From contig CP108400.1 of the NCBI GenBank assembly GCA_045039925.1, positions 4,898,001 through 4,962,000 of the forward strand: DNA of 64,000 bases, in the 5' to 3' direction. This document shows, one piece after another, positions 8,509 through 17,704 of the stretch. The DNA is from Yinghuangia sp045039925 (GTDB lineage: Bacteria; Actinomycetota; Actinomycetes; Streptomycetales; Streptomycetaceae). Made by a program: the position numbers and the translations under genes. The notes beneath the pieces were generated by a model. The model saw nothing but the letters and a program-made list of their open reading frames with translations, had not been told where the DNA came from and did not search any database. Each line of letters begins with the position of its first letter. Position 1 is the stretch's first letter.

Positions 8509-8592
8509 GACCACCGCCACGACCACGTCCGAGACCACGTCCGAGACCGCAGCCAAGACCACCTCCGCGACCACGTCAGCGACCGCATCCGT
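8509..8592. repeat. 12-bp tandem repeat between kynA and kynU
   Basis: Seven contiguous 12-bp units related to GACCACGTCCGA fill 8509-8592. The frame is open and in register with kynU, so an upstream GTG (8464) would yield repeated Asp-His-x-Arg tetrapeptides. The better Shine-Dalgarno lies after the array, so it may be untranslated. Confidence 0.8.
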
Positions 8593-8619
8593 CCGCCGCA
8601 TCCGTTTGGGGAACCGACC

Positions 8620-9855
8620 GTGCCCGACACGTCCCGCGCCCACGCCCTGGCCCTCGACGCCCGCGACCCGCTGGCCGCGCTGCGCAAGCGCTTCCGCCTC
8701 CCGGAAGGCGTCGTCTACCTCGACGGCAACTCGCTGGGCGCCCTGCCCGCCGACGTGCCCGGCACCCTCGACGACGTGGTCCTGCGGCAATGGGGCGTGG
8801 ACCTGATCCGCTCGTGGAACGACAACGACTGGTGGAACGCGCCGACCCGGGTGGGCACCGCGATCGCCCCGATCATCGGTGCCGCCGAAGGCCAGGTCGT
8901 GTGCGGTGACTCGACATCGGTGCAGTTGTTCAACTCCCTCGTCGCGGCCGTCCGCCTGCGGCCGGGGCGCTCGGTGATCCTCACCGACCCCGACACCTTC
9001 CCGACCGACGGCTACCTCGCCGACTCGGTGGCACGGTTGTGCGGCGCGACGGTACGGCGCGTGCCCGCGGAGGAGGCGGTGGCGCTCCTCGGCGGGGCGG
9101 AGGGCGCGGACGTCGCGGTGGCGGCGTACAACCACGTGGACTACCGCACAGGCGAACTGCGCGACCTCCCGGGGCTCACGCGCGCGGCGCACGACGCGGG
9201 CGCGCTGGTGCTGTGGGACGTCTGCCACACAGCCGGAGCCGTGCCGGTCGACGCGGACGCGCACGAGCTGGACTTCGTGGTCGGGTGCTCGTACAAGTAC
9301 CTGTCCGGCGGCCCCGGTGCGCCCGCCTTCCTGTATGTCGCGCGCCACCTGCACGACGTCTTCGACCCCGCGCTCACCGGATGGCACGGCCACCAGGAGC
9401 CCTTCGCGATGGAGCCCGGCTACCGGCCCGCCGACGGCATCGCGCGCGCCCGCATCGGCAGCCCGCCGCTCCTCAACATGCTCGCCCTGGAGGCCGCGAT
9501 CGGCGTCTTCCGGGAGACCGACATGGCCGCGATCCGGGCCAAGAGCCTCGCGCTGACCGACCTCTTCATCGCCTGTGTCGACGAACTCGGCCTGGAGGTC
9601 GCCACCCCGCGCGAGCACGCCCGCCGCGGCAGCCAGGTCGCGGTACGGCACGACGACGCGCACCCGATCATGGCGGCGCTCATCGAGCGCGGCGTGATCG
9701 GCGACGTACGGCCGCCCGACATCCTGCGGTTCGGCTTCAACGCGCTGTACGTCTCCTACTCGGACGTCGTGGACGCCGCCGCGGCGCTCGGCGACATCCT
9801 GGCCACCGGCGCACACCAGGACCCGCGCTTCGCGGTGCGGGCGACCGTCACCTGA
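8620..9855 (+). CDS. kynU: Kynureninase
   Basis: PLP enzyme converting kynurenine to anthranilate and alanine. Of 411 residues, the PLP lysine is Lys226 in GCSYKYLSGGPG and the ring-nitrogen Asp is Asp200 in WDVCHTAGAVP. The N-terminal YLDGNSLGALP and the WWNAPTRVG segment are typical. GTG 8620 with GGGGAA upstream gives the usual family length. A GTG at 8464 would add a 52-residue Asp/His/Arg-repeat tail and lacks a ribosome binding site. With kynA it makes anthranilate from tryptophan; no kynurenine formamidase gene is seen in this window. Confidence 0.94.
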   Translation: MPDTSRAHALALDARDPLAALRKRFRLPEGVVYLDGNSLGALPADVPGTLDDVVLRQWGVDLIRSWNDNDWWNAPTRVGTAIAPIIGAAEGQVVCGDSTSVQLFNSLVAAVRLRPGRSVILTDPDTFPTDGYLADSVARLCGATVRRVPAEEAVALLGGAEGADVAVAAYNHVDYRTGELRDLPGLTRAAHDAGALVLWDVCHTAGAVPVDADAHELDFVVGCSYKYLSGGPGAPAFLYVARHLHDVFDPALTGWHGHQEPFAMEPGYRPADGIARARIGSPPLLNMLALEAAIGVFRETDMAAIRAKSLALTDLFIACVDELGLEVATPREHARRGSQVAVRHDDAHPIMAALIERGVIGDVRPPDILRFGFNALYVSYSDVVDAAAALGDILATGAHQDPRFAVRATVT

Positions 9856-9974
9856 CGGGCGCACCCGCCCCGGAGGCAGATGCGAGGCCGACCGGCGGCC
9901 AATGGGAGTGATGCCGGTCACCCGCACGGACCGCGGGCGGTTCGGTCGCCCGAGGGGTGGTTAGTCTCGACAAT

Positions 9975-11015
9975 GTGAGCCAGCTGACTGAACCGGACAA
10001 TCCCCGCACGGCGGGCCGCCCGGAATCCGACGGGGACACCGATTGGGAGGGCGTCCGCCTCCACGTGGTCAGCGGCAAGGGCGGTACCGGCAAGACCTCT
10101 GTCGCCGCCGCGCTCGCGCTGGCCCTCGCGCACGACGGACGCCGGACCCTGCTCGTGGATGTCGAGGGGCGGCAGGGCATCGCCCAGCTCTTCGAGACCG
10201 CCGAACTCCCCTACGAGGAACGCAAGATCGCGGTGGCCCCGGGCGGCGGCGAGGTGTACGCGCTGGCCATCGACCCGGAAGAGGCCCTGCTCGACTACCT
10301 CGACATGTTCTACCACTTGGGCCGCACCGGTAAGGGCCTCAAGAAGCTGGGCGCGATCGACTTCGCGACCACCATCGCGCCCGGCCTGCGCGACGTGCTG
10401 CTGACCGGCAAGGCATGCGAGTCGGTGCGCCGCCGGGCCAAGGGCGACCGCGGCCAATGGGCCTACGACGCGGTGGTCATGGACGCGCCGCCGACCGGCC
10501 GCATCAGCCGCTTCCTCAACGTCAACACCGAGGTGGCCGGGCTCGCCCGGTTCGGCCCGATCCATTCGCAGGCCGAGGCGGTCATGCGGGTGCTGCGCTC
10601 CCCCGAGACCGCCGTGCACCTGGTGACGCTGCTGGAGGAGATGCCGGTGCAGGAGACCGTGGACGGCGTCGCCGAACTGCGCGGCACCGGGCTGCCGGTC
10701 GGCGGGGTGGTGGTCAATATGGCCCGGCCCCCGCTGCGTGCCGACGACGAGACCGACACCGGGCGCAGACTCGGCCCGGAGCTGCTCGACACGGGGCTGC
10801 GGGCGGCCGGCGTACGCCCCACCAAGGCCCTCGTGGCGGCGCTGCTGGACGAGGCCGACGAGCACGCGAGCCGGATCGCGCTGGAGACCGAGGAGCGGCG
10901 TACCGTACGCGGCCTCGGACTGCCGGTGTACGAACTGCCGCTGCTCCCCGACGGAGTCGACCTGGGCGGCCTCTACCGCCTCGCCGACGCGCTGCGCGAG
11001 CAGGGGGTGGCATGA
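9975..11015 (+). CDS. ArsA-family ATPase (first of pair)
   Basis: ArsA/Get3-like deviant Walker ATPase, 346 residues. The P-loop GKGGTGKTS (residues 34-42) has the signature lysine Lys35; VVMDAPPTGRISRFL is the switch II region. In actinobacteria such pairs precede wblA and have no demonstrated arsenite pump partner; none is present here, so the arsenic label should not be taken as function. GTG 9975 and GTG 9957 are both possible starts, and neither has a clear Shine-Dalgarno. The stop overlaps the second ATPase start in ATGA. Confidence 0.85.
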   Translation: MSQLTEPDNPRTAGRPESDGDTDWEGVRLHVVSGKGGTGKTSVAAALALALAHDGRRTLLVDVEGRQGIAQLFETAELPYEERKIAVAPGGGEVYALAIDPEEALLDYLDMFYHLGRTGKGLKKLGAIDFATTIAPGLRDVLLTGKACESVRRRAKGDRGQWAYDAVVMDAPPTGRISRFLNVNTEVAGLARFGPIHSQAEAVMRVLRSPETAVHLVTLLEEMPVQETVDGVAELRGTGLPVGGVVVNMARPPLRADDETDTGRRLGPELLDTGLRAAGVRPTKALVAALLDEADEHASRIALETEERRTVRGLGLPVYELPLLPDGVDLGGLYRLADALREQGVA

Positions 11016-12475
11016 CCTCCGCGAGCAAGGGCTCCGCACGGGGCACCCGGTCCACAGGCCAGTCGACAAGCCGGTCCGCGAGCCGTTCCACCAGCCGCTC
11101 CACCGGCCGGGCAACCGACCCGGCCGCGACCCGGGCCGCCGCCCGCACCCGGACGCTGGAGATCGACCCGCTGATCGACGACCCGGCCACCCGCATCGTC
11201 GTGTGCTGCGGTTCGGGCGGCGTCGGCAAAACCACGACCGCGGCGGCACTCGCCCTGCGCGCCGCGGAACGCGGGCGCGACGTCGTGGTGCTGACCATCG
11301 ACCCCGCGCGGCGGCTCGCGCAGTCGATGGGGCTGACCGAACTCGACAACACGCCTCGGCGGGTGGCCGGGGTCGACGAGACCAAGGGCGGCAGCCTGCA
11401 CGCGATGATGCTCGACATGAAGCGCACGTTCGACGAGATCGTCGAACAGCACGCGGACTCCGAGCGCGCCCGGCAGATCCTGGAGAACCCCTTCTACCAG
11501 TCGCTGTCGTCGAGCTTCGCCGGTACGCAGGAGTACATGGCGATGGAGAAGCTGGGCCAGCTCCACGCCGGGGGCACGTGGGACCTCATCATCGTCGATA
11601 CCCCGCCGAGCCGTTCCGCCCTCGACTTCCTGGACGCTCCGCAGCGGCTCGGATCGTTCCTCGACGGGCGCCTCATCCGCATACTGTCCGCGCCGGCGAA
11701 GGTCGGCGGGCGCGGTGCGCTCAAGTTCCTGTCGGCCGGGATGGGCCTCGTGACGGGCGCGCTGAGCAAGGTCGTCGGGACGCACCTGCTCACCGACATC
11801 CAGACGTTCGTGGCGGCGCTCGACACGACGTTCGGGGGCTTCCGCAAGCGCGCGGACGCGACGTACAAGCTGCTCCAGGCGCACGGCACGGCGTTCCTGG
11901 TGGTGGCGGCGCCGGAGAAGGACGCGCTGCGCGAGGCCGCGTACTTCGTCGAACGGCTGGACGCCGAGGCCATGCCGCTCGCGGGACTGGTGCTCAACCG
12001 CGTGCACGAGACCGCCGCGGCGCAACTCTCCGCGGAGCGCAGTGCCGCCGCGGCCGAGACGCTGCTGGAACAGGCCCTGGACCTGGACGACTTGGCCGAT
12101 TCGGACGACCCGGACGACTTGGCCGACCCGGACGACCTGGACGCCGACGCGGAGGAAGAACACGCGGGTGAGGACTCAGGTGCGGACTCAGGTCATGACT
12201 CACCCGAGGAATCGGCCGCGGACCCGGGCGAACACGTGGGTGAGGAGCAGGTGAGTGAGCCCGACGCGGACGGGCCGTCGGCGGAGGACCTTCGACTGGT
12301 CGCCGGGCTGCTCACCTTGCACGCGGAACGGCTGCGGATGATCGGGCGCGAGGAGCGCGTACGGACGCGCTTCACGTCGATCCACCCGGACGTCCCGCTC
12401 GTCGAGGTTCCCGCGCTGCCGGGCGACGTCCACGACCTCGACGGCCTGCGGACGATCGGCGGCCACCTGGGCTGA
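11012..12475 (+). CDS. ArsA-family ATPase (second of pair)
   Basis: Partner ATPase of 487 residues. The P-loop GSGGVGKTTT lacks the signature lysine of the first protein (Ser in its place). IIVDTPPSRSALDFLD and LTIDPARRLAQSMGL are conserved family blocks. Residues about 10-36 are a Ser/Arg/Thr low-complexity stretch, and a long acidic insert (Asp/Glu rich, about residues 355-420) separates the core from the C-terminal helices. Coupled to the first ATPase by a 4-bp overlap, so a heterodimer is plausible. Transcribed convergently with wblA. Confidence 0.86.
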   Translation: MTSASKGSARGTRSTGQSTSRSASRSTSRSTGRATDPAATRAAARTRTLEIDPLIDDPATRIVVCCGSGGVGKTTTAAALALRAAERGRDVVVLTIDPARRLAQSMGLTELDNTPRRVAGVDETKGGSLHAMMLDMKRTFDEIVEQHADSERARQILENPFYQSLSSSFAGTQEYMAMEKLGQLHAGGTWDLIIVDTPPSRSALDFLDAPQRLGSFLDGRLIRILSAPAKVGGRGALKFLSAGMGLVTGALSKVVGTHLLTDIQTFVAALDTTFGGFRKRADATYKLLQAHGTAFLVVAAPEKDALREAAYFVERLDAEAMPLAGLVLNRVHETAAAQLSAERSAAAAETLLEQALDLDDLADSDDPDDLADPDDLDADAEEEHAGEDSGADSGHDSPEESAADPGEHVGEEQVSEPDADGPSAEDLRLVAGLLTLHAERLRMIGREERVRTRFTSIHPDVPLVEVPALPGDVHDLDGLRTIGGHLG

Positions 12476-12694
12476 GCGCGTGTGCGCGCGCCGGCAGCCG
12501 TACGCGCCGGCAGCGTGCCGGGCGCCGCCCCTGACAGGCCGCGCCCCGCAAATGCGCCGGGCGGATTCCCGGGTGGTGGATGGCGGGTGTCCGGCGCGCG
12601 GAGGCCTGGCGCGGCACCCGGGTCCCCGAGCCGGGGCCTGACTCCCGGGCCCGGTGGACCATGAGTGTGCGTCGAACGCCTGCGCGTCGGCTGG

Positions 12695-12772
12695 TGCGTG
12701 TGCGTGGTGCTCGTACTCGGTGCTCGTTCGTGGTGCTCGTTCGTGGTGCTTGTGCGTGGTGCTTGTGCGTGG
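12695..12772. repeat. 13-bp tandem repeat downstream of the ArsA pair
   Basis: Six 13-bp units (12695, 12708, 12721, 12734, 12747 and 12760) vary around TGCTTGTGCGTGG; units 3-4 and units 5-6 are identical pairs. The period is not a multiple of three and no gene crosses it, so it is a non-coding minisatellite in the 379-bp gap between convergent arsA and wblA. Nothing else was recognised in the gap. Confidence 0.8.
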
Positions 12773-12854
12773 TGCGTGTACTCCGGGGCTGCGCGGCGCC
12801 GCGTGGTGCCGGTCGCCGTCGGCCTGGGGCTTGCCGCGTGCGGCGGTGCGCCCG

Positions 12855-13181
12855 TCAGCCTGCCGCGCGCAGCCCCAAGTTGTCGTGGTAGTCGGCGTGG
12901 ATGTCCCGCTCATATTCTTCGCGGGCGGTTTCCAAGAGCCTGCGCCAGGACGTAACAGTCGGCCTGCGGCGCAGCAGTGCACGGCGTTCCCGCTCGGTCA
13001 TCCCTCCCCAGACACCGAACTCGACCCGATTGTCGAGGGCGTCGGCCAGGCATTCGGTACGCACCGGACACCCGGTGCATACGGCCTTTGCGCGATTCTG
13101 GGCCGCCCCCTGCACGAACAGCTCATCCGGATCGCTGGCGCGGCACGCGGCCAGTGCGTTCCAGTCGGTAACCCAGCTCAT
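12855..13181 (-). CDS. wblA: WblA, WhiB-like iron-sulfur regulator
   Basis: Developmental and antibiotic-control regulator of the Wbl family, 108 residues. Cluster ligands are Cys13, Cys35, Cys38 and Cys44; the G(V/I)WGG turn is EFGVWGGMTERERRALLRR. The segment DPDELFVQGAAQNRAKAVC matches remembered WblA of Streptomyces (SCO3579) nearly exactly, and the neighbours (ArsA pair on one side, penicillin-binding protein on the other) agree. The C-terminus diverges from the coelicolor protein after REEYERD. The MSWVTDW start was chosen over an upstream frame extension of 22 residues. Confidence 0.94.
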   Translation of the reverse strand: MSWVTDWNALAACRASDPDELFVQGAAQNRAKAVCTGCPVRTECLADALDNRVEFGVWGGMTERERRALLRRRPTVTSWRRLLETAREEYERDIHADYHDNLGLRAAG

Positions 13182-13537
13182 GCTGGTGCCGTCCTCTCCC
13201 GATTCGAGGCTCCCCCTACGGCGGCGACGGGGAAATCCCGTTGCCATGCAGGACGCTACGAAAAGACGGGCGCGCGCAACAGCCCCTACTGGGCGGTCAT
13301 GAATGACCCGGACGGACTATGCGCAAATATGGGCCCACCCGTCCGGGTGAAAACTCTTGCGCGACCAGGGGCTATGGCCCGTAGTCCCCCGCCGGGGGGC
13401 CGCCGGGTAGGTCCCACCTTCACCCGAATTCACTCGAAAGGGTGAACGAGGTACGGGGAGCTGTCCCCCGGCTGCTGTTACAGACTAGGCGAAGTCCCTC
13501 CGACTTGCGGGCGGTTTCGCCACGTAGTCTGTGCCGC
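13182..13537. promoter_or_regulatory. Divergent wblA / penicillin-binding protein promoter region
   Basis: This 356-bp region has no supported ORF. On the plus strand TAGTCT at 13525-13530 ends 7 bp before the ATG of the penicillin-binding protein, with GACTTG 17 bp further upstream, so a leaderless transcript is likely. The long upstream part probably serves wblA, whose promoter I cannot place. Confidence 0.45.
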
Positions 13538-15856
13538 ATGGCCCGTACCCCCTCCGGCAAGACCCGCTCCGGCGCACCCGGTCGAGGTCCCACGCGCCCG
13601 CGGTCGTTCATAGGATTCACCGGCCGTCTCACGGCCTTCATCGGCGCCAGCATCCTGGCCGGCGCCCTCGTCGCGGGCATTGCGCTGCCCATCGTGGGCG
13701 GGCTCGGCCTGACCGCGAAGGCCGGCGCCGAGAACTTCGACGACTTCCCCGACGAGTTGGAGGCGCCGTTCCTGGCCCAGCCGTCGACGATCTACGACGC
13801 CGCGGGCAACCAGCTCGCCACCGTCTACGACCGGTACCGCATCCTCGTCGGCATCAACGACGTCGCGCCGCTCATGCGCAAGGCGATCGTGGCCATCGAG
13901 GACTCCCGGTTCTACGAGCACGGGCCGATCGACCTCAAGGGCACGCTGCGCGCCCTCATCAAGAACCAGTCCGGCGGCGAGGTGCAGGGCGGCTCCAGCC
14001 TGACCCAGCAGTACGTCAAGAACATCTTCGTCGAGCTGGCCGGCGACGACCAGGCCAAGCTCGCGGACGCCACGAAGCAGGAGCTCTCCCGCAAGATCAA
14101 GGAGCTCAAGTACGCCATCGGGATGGAGCAGCGCTTCACCAAGGACCAGATCCTGGAGCGCTACCTCAACATCATCACGTTCGGCCAGCGCGCGTTCGGC
14201 GTCGAGGCCGCCGCGTTCCGCTACTTCGGCGTCAAGGCCCGTGACCTGACGCTGCCTCAGGCCGCGCTGCTCGCCGGCATCGTCAACGCGCCCACCAAGT
14301 ACGACCCGATCACGCAGCCCGAGGCCGCCAAGACCCGGCGCAACCTCGTGCTCCAGCGCATGGCCGAGGTCGGCGCGGTCCCGCAGATCGAGGCGGACCA
14401 GGCCAAGCTCACCGAGCTGGGCCTCAACGTGCAGACGCTGGAGAACGGCTGCATGGTCGCCAACAAGTTCAACGGCTCGGCCTTCTTCTGCGACTACGTG
14501 CGCAACGTGATGAAGAACGACCCCGTCTTCGGCAAGACGAAGGAAGAGCGCGACGCCCTGTGGCGCGCGGGCGGCCTCCGCATCAAGACGACGCTCGACC
14601 CGAAGATGCAGGAGGCGGCGCACAAGGCGGCCACCGAGGGCGTGCTCCAACAGGAAGAGGTCGCCGACGCGGTCGTGATGGTCGAACCGGGGACCGGCAA
14701 GATCAAGGCGATGGCGCAGAGCCGGCCGTACGGCTTCGAGGACGTCAAGAACGAAACCGTCATCAACTTCTCGGTCGACAAGGCCCTCGGCGGCTCGGCG
14801 TTCGGTTTCCAGCCGGGGTCGACGTTCAAGGCCATAACGGCGGCGGCGGCCCTGGAGGCCGGGTTCAAGCCGGATCAGAAGTACACAACCGACTCGTACA
14901 TCATCAAGTACGACAAAGAAAAGTTCACAAACTGCGACAACCAACCCCTCTACGCCACTTCATGGACGGGCAAGGACGTGAAGGGCGGAGGTCTGAAGAA
15001 CGAGTCGAAGAGCGAATTCGGCACGTACGACATGCAGACCGCGCTCCAGTTCTCCATCAACACCTACTTCGTGATGCTGGAGAAGGACGTCGGCCTCTGC
15101 GCGGTGGCGACCCTCGCCGCGAGCATGGGCATCACCCAGGGCAACGGCAAGCCGCTCCAGCAGCTCCCGTCGCTGACCCTCGGCGGTGAGACCGTGACGC
15201 CGCTCATGATGGCCAACGCGTACGCGACCTTCGCCGCCCGCGGCAAGTACTGCGAGCCGCGCGCGATCACCGAGGTCACGCGCCTCGACGGCAGCAAGCT
15301 GGCGATCCCGGCGGTCGACGGCTCCAACTGCCGCCAGGTGATGAAGGCGGAGAACGCCGACATCATCAACTTCCTGCTCAACGGCGTGACCGAGCGCGGT
15401 ACCGGCAAGCAGGCGAACATCGGACGCGAGGCGGCCGGCAAGACCGGCACCACGGACGAGAAGAAGAACGCCTGGTTCGTCGGCTACACGCCGCAGCTGT
15501 CCACCGCGGTCTGGGTCGGCGGTCCGAAGACGCAGAAGACCATGGAGCCGTCCGGCGGCATCATGATCGGCGGCAAGCGCGTCACCCAGGTCTTCGGCGG
15601 CTCGGTCCCGGCCCCGATCTGGCAGAAGGCGATGAGCAAGGCGCTGGCCGGCCAGCAGGAGCTGCGATTCACTCCGCCGGCACCCGGTGTCATCCCGCCG
15701 CCGGCGCCGCAGCACCCGCCGAAGCCCGAGGACAAGCCGGACGACGACCAGAACAAGCCCGACCCGAACCGGCCCGGCACCCCCGGCACTCCGGGCGTTC
15801 CGGGGATCCCCGGATTCCCGCCCGGCACGACCAGGCCCCCGGGCAACGACCGCTGA
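13538..15856 (+). CDS. Class A bifunctional penicillin-binding protein
   Basis: Cell-wall synthase of 772 residues with a single N-terminal membrane anchor (about residues 25-50). The GT51 transglycosylase domain has catalytic Glu121 in EDSRFYEHGPIDLKG and GGSSLTQQYVKN. The transpeptidase domain has Ser428 in GSTFK, Ser506-x-Asn508 in SIN and Lys635 in KTG. The last 60 or so residues are a Pro/Gly/Asp/Lys-rich tail. It is divergent from wblA, as in Streptomyces. The ATG 7 bp after a -10-like TAGTCT suggests leaderless translation. Confidence 0.95.
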   Translation: MARTPSGKTRSGAPGRGPTRPRSFIGFTGRLTAFIGASILAGALVAGIALPIVGGLGLTAKAGAENFDDFPDELEAPFLAQPSTIYDAAGNQLATVYDRYRILVGINDVAPLMRKAIVAIEDSRFYEHGPIDLKGTLRALIKNQSGGEVQGGSSLTQQYVKNIFVELAGDDQAKLADATKQELSRKIKELKYAIGMEQRFTKDQILERYLNIITFGQRAFGVEAAAFRYFGVKARDLTLPQAALLAGIVNAPTKYDPITQPEAAKTRRNLVLQRMAEVGAVPQIEADQAKLTELGLNVQTLENGCMVANKFNGSAFFCDYVRNVMKNDPVFGKTKEERDALWRAGGLRIKTTLDPKMQEAAHKAATEGVLQQEEVADAVVMVEPGTGKIKAMAQSRPYGFEDVKNETVINFSVDKALGGSAFGFQPGSTFKAITAAAALEAGFKPDQKYTTDSYIIKYDKEKFTNCDNQPLYATSWTGKDVKGGGLKNESKSEFGTYDMQTALQFSINTYFVMLEKDVGLCAVATLAASMGITQGNGKPLQQLPSLTLGGETVTPLMMANAYATFAARGKYCEPRAITEVTRLDGSKLAIPAVDGSNCRQVMKAENADIINFLLNGVTERGTGKQANIGREAAGKTGTTDEKKNAWFVGYTPQLSTAVWVGGPKTQKTMEPSGGIMIGGKRVTQVFGGSVPAPIWQKAMSKALAGQQELRFTPPAPGVIPPPAPQHPPKPEDKPDDDQNKPDPNRPGTPGTPGVPGIPGFPPGTTRPPGNDR

Positions 15857-15868
15857 TCCGGCCCGAGC

Positions 15869-15910
15869 ACGCGTGAGGCCCGCCCCGATCCCGGGGCGGG
15901 CCTCACGCGT
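15869..15910. terminator. Bidirectional terminator, 19-bp perfect stem
   Basis: Perfect inverted repeat (ACGCGTGAGGCCCGCCCCG and its complement) with a 4-nt loop, placed between the convergent penicillin-binding protein and YqeY-like genes and followed by TTTCC. Confidence 0.92.
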
Positions 15911-15927
15911 TTCCTGGTCCCCCGCTG

Positions 15928-16383
15928 TCAGCTCCCCAGCTGGCTCTTGATCTCCGCGGCGATGCGCCCGCCCTCGGCGCGGTCCCCGACCTTGGGCCGG
16001 ACCACCTTCATGACCTGGCCCATCGCGGAGGGCCCCGAGGCACCCGTCTCGGCGATCGCCGCCGCCACGATGTCCTTCAGCTCCGCGTCGTCGAGCTGCT
16101 TGGGCAGGTACCCGGCGAGGAGCTCGCCCTCCGCACGCTCCCGGGCCGCCGACTCGGCGCGGCCCCCCAGCTCGAACGCCTCGGCGGCCTCGCGGCGCTT
16201 CTTGGCCTCGCGCACCACGATCTTCAGCACCTCGGCGTCCGAGAGCTCCCTGGCCTCCTTGCCCGCGACCTCTTCGTTCGTCACCGCGGTCAGCGTGAGG
16301 CGCAGCGTCGAGGAACGCAGCTCGTCACGCGAGCGGATGGCCTCGGTCAGGTCGGTCTGGAGGCGGCTCTTGAAGGTACCCAT
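15928..16383 (-). CDS. GatB/YqeY-domain protein
   Basis: Protein of 151 residues of the YqeY family, which shares the tail domain of the GatB amidotransferase subunit and is thought to bind tRNA; its exact role is unknown. Family blocks are MGTFKSRLQTDLTEAIRSRD, KKRREAAEAFELGGR and ELLAGYLPKQLDDAEL, plus GPSAMGQVMKVVRPKV near the end. Start ATG 16383 has a G-rich ribosome binding site. The 213 bp between it and the divergent phosphoesterase gene contain repeated CCGACCTCCGA-like words and no ORF. Confidence 0.9.
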   Translation of the reverse strand: MGTFKSRLQTDLTEAIRSRDELRSSTLRLTLTAVTNEEVAGKEARELSDAEVLKIVVREAKKRREAAEAFELGGRAESAARERAEGELLAGYLPKQLDDAELKDIVAAAIAETGASGPSAMGQVMKVVRPKVGDRAEGGRIAAEIKSQLGS

Positions 16384-16596
16384 GCCCCCAGTGTCGCAGC
16401 CGCCCCGTTGCACCCCCCACCCAATTACCCCGTGCGTCACCCCTTGCCGCGCCGCCCACCGACCGCCAACCGGCCCCCCACCGACTTCCGACCGACCTCC
16501 GACCGACCTCCGACGCGAGCTCCCGACCGGCCGACCGTTACGCCTCACAGACCAGTGGCCCCCCGTCCGGGGTCGACCTCTGGAACCATGGGAAGA

Positions 16597-17493
16597 ATGC
16601 GAACGAAGTTTGCGCTTCCACTGGGGATCGCCGCCACGGGTGCCGCCTGCCTGACCTACGCCGCCGCCTACGAGGCCCGATCGTTCCGGCTCCGGCGCGT
16701 CGAGGTCCCCGTCCTGCCCCGCGGCACGCGCCCGCTGCGGGTGCTCCAGGTGTCCGACATCCACATGGTGTGCGGCCAGCGCAAGAAGCAGGACTGGCTG
16801 CGCCGACTGGCCGCCCTGAAGCCGGACTTCGTCCTCAACACCGGCGACAACCTGTCCGACCCCGAGGCCGTCCCGGAGACCCTGGACGCGCTCGCCCCCC
16901 TCCTCTCGCTCCCCGGGGCGTACGTCTTCGGCTCCAACGACTACTTCGCCCCCCGCCCCAAGGACCCCACCAGCTACCTCCGCCGCGACGACGGCACCCG
17001 CCGCTTCGGCGTCGAGAACCCCTGGACCGAACTGCGCGACGGCTTCGACGGCGCCGGCTGGGAGAACCTCAACAACGCCCGCGGCCGCCTCAAGCTGGAA
17101 GGCCTCGAACTCGAACTCGTCGGCCTCGACGACCCCCACATCGACCGCGACCGCTACGAACTCGTCGCCGGCGGCCCCGACCGCTCCGCCCAGCTCTCCC
17201 TCGCCGTCGTGCACGCCCCGTACCGCCGCGCCCTCGACGCCTTCACCGCCGAGGGCTACCCCCTCGTCATCGCCGGCCACACCCACGGCGGCCAGGTCTG
17301 CGTCCCCTTCTACGGCGCCCTCACCACCAACTGCGACCTCGACCGCAAGCGCGTGAAGGGCCTCTCCCGCTACGACTCCGCCGGCAACGAGACCTACCTC
17401 CACGTGTCCGCCGGCTGCGGTACGTCCCGCTACGCCCGCTTCCGCTTCGCCTGCCCCCCGGAGGCCACGCTCCTCACCCTCACCCCCGCCTGA
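16597..17493 (+). CDS. Membrane-anchored calcineurin-like metallophosphoesterase
   Basis: Phosphoesterase of 298 residues with an N-terminal hydrophobic helix (PLGIAATGAACLTYAAAYE). Metal motifs are QVSDIHMV, NTGDNLSD, GSNDY (the usual GNHD position reads GSND, as in YkuE-like actinobacterial homologues), VVHAPY and GHTHGGQ. Such proteins act on phospholipid-like or nucleotide substrates at the membrane; the substrate here is unknown. ATG 16588 (MGRMRTK) is an alternative start. Confidence 0.87.
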   Translation: MRTKFALPLGIAATGAACLTYAAAYEARSFRLRRVEVPVLPRGTRPLRVLQVSDIHMVCGQRKKQDWLRRLAALKPDFVLNTGDNLSDPEAVPETLDALAPLLSLPGAYVFGSNDYFAPRPKDPTSYLRRDDGTRRFGVENPWTELRDGFDGAGWENLNNARGRLKLEGLELELVGLDDPHIDRDRYELVAGGPDRSAQLSLAVVHAPYRRALDAFTAEGYPLVIAGHTHGGQVCVPFYGALTTNCDLDRKRVKGLSRYDSAGNETYLHVSAGCGTSRYARFRFACPPEATLLTLTPA

Positions 17494-17565
17494 CCTGCAC
17501 CTTCTCCCCCACCAAAACCGGATTTCGCCTGGGCCCACCGGTCCGCTAAGCTAAACGCGCATCAA

Positions 17566-17639
<74 letters not shown>

Positions 17640-17653
17640 CGCTGATGTACCAG

Positions 17654-17693
17654 GTCAGGGCCCTGATCCGCGCAAGCGGATCAGGGCCCTGAC
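17654..17693. terminator. Strong hairpin after tRNA-Pro
   Basis: Perfect 18-bp inverted repeat (GTCAGGGCCCTGATCCGC) with loop GCAA, 14 bp after the tRNA. It can terminate the tRNA transcript and the minus-strand remnant opposite it. Confidence 0.85.
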
Positions 17694-17704
17694 TCGTTGG
17701 GTGT

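Noticed and set aside
11212..11235. Missing signature lysine in the second ArsA-like ATPase as a novelty
   Set aside because: As far as I recall, this GSGGVGKT form is normal for the second protein of actinobacterial ArsA pairs.
9957..12475. Arsenic resistance operon
   Set aside because: Only the ATPase pair is present; no ArsB/Acr3, ArsC or ArsR is nearby, and the pair belongs to the conserved wblA locus.
12695..12772. CRISPR array
   Set aside because: Units are contiguous 13-bp repeats without spacers, and no cas genes are present in the window.
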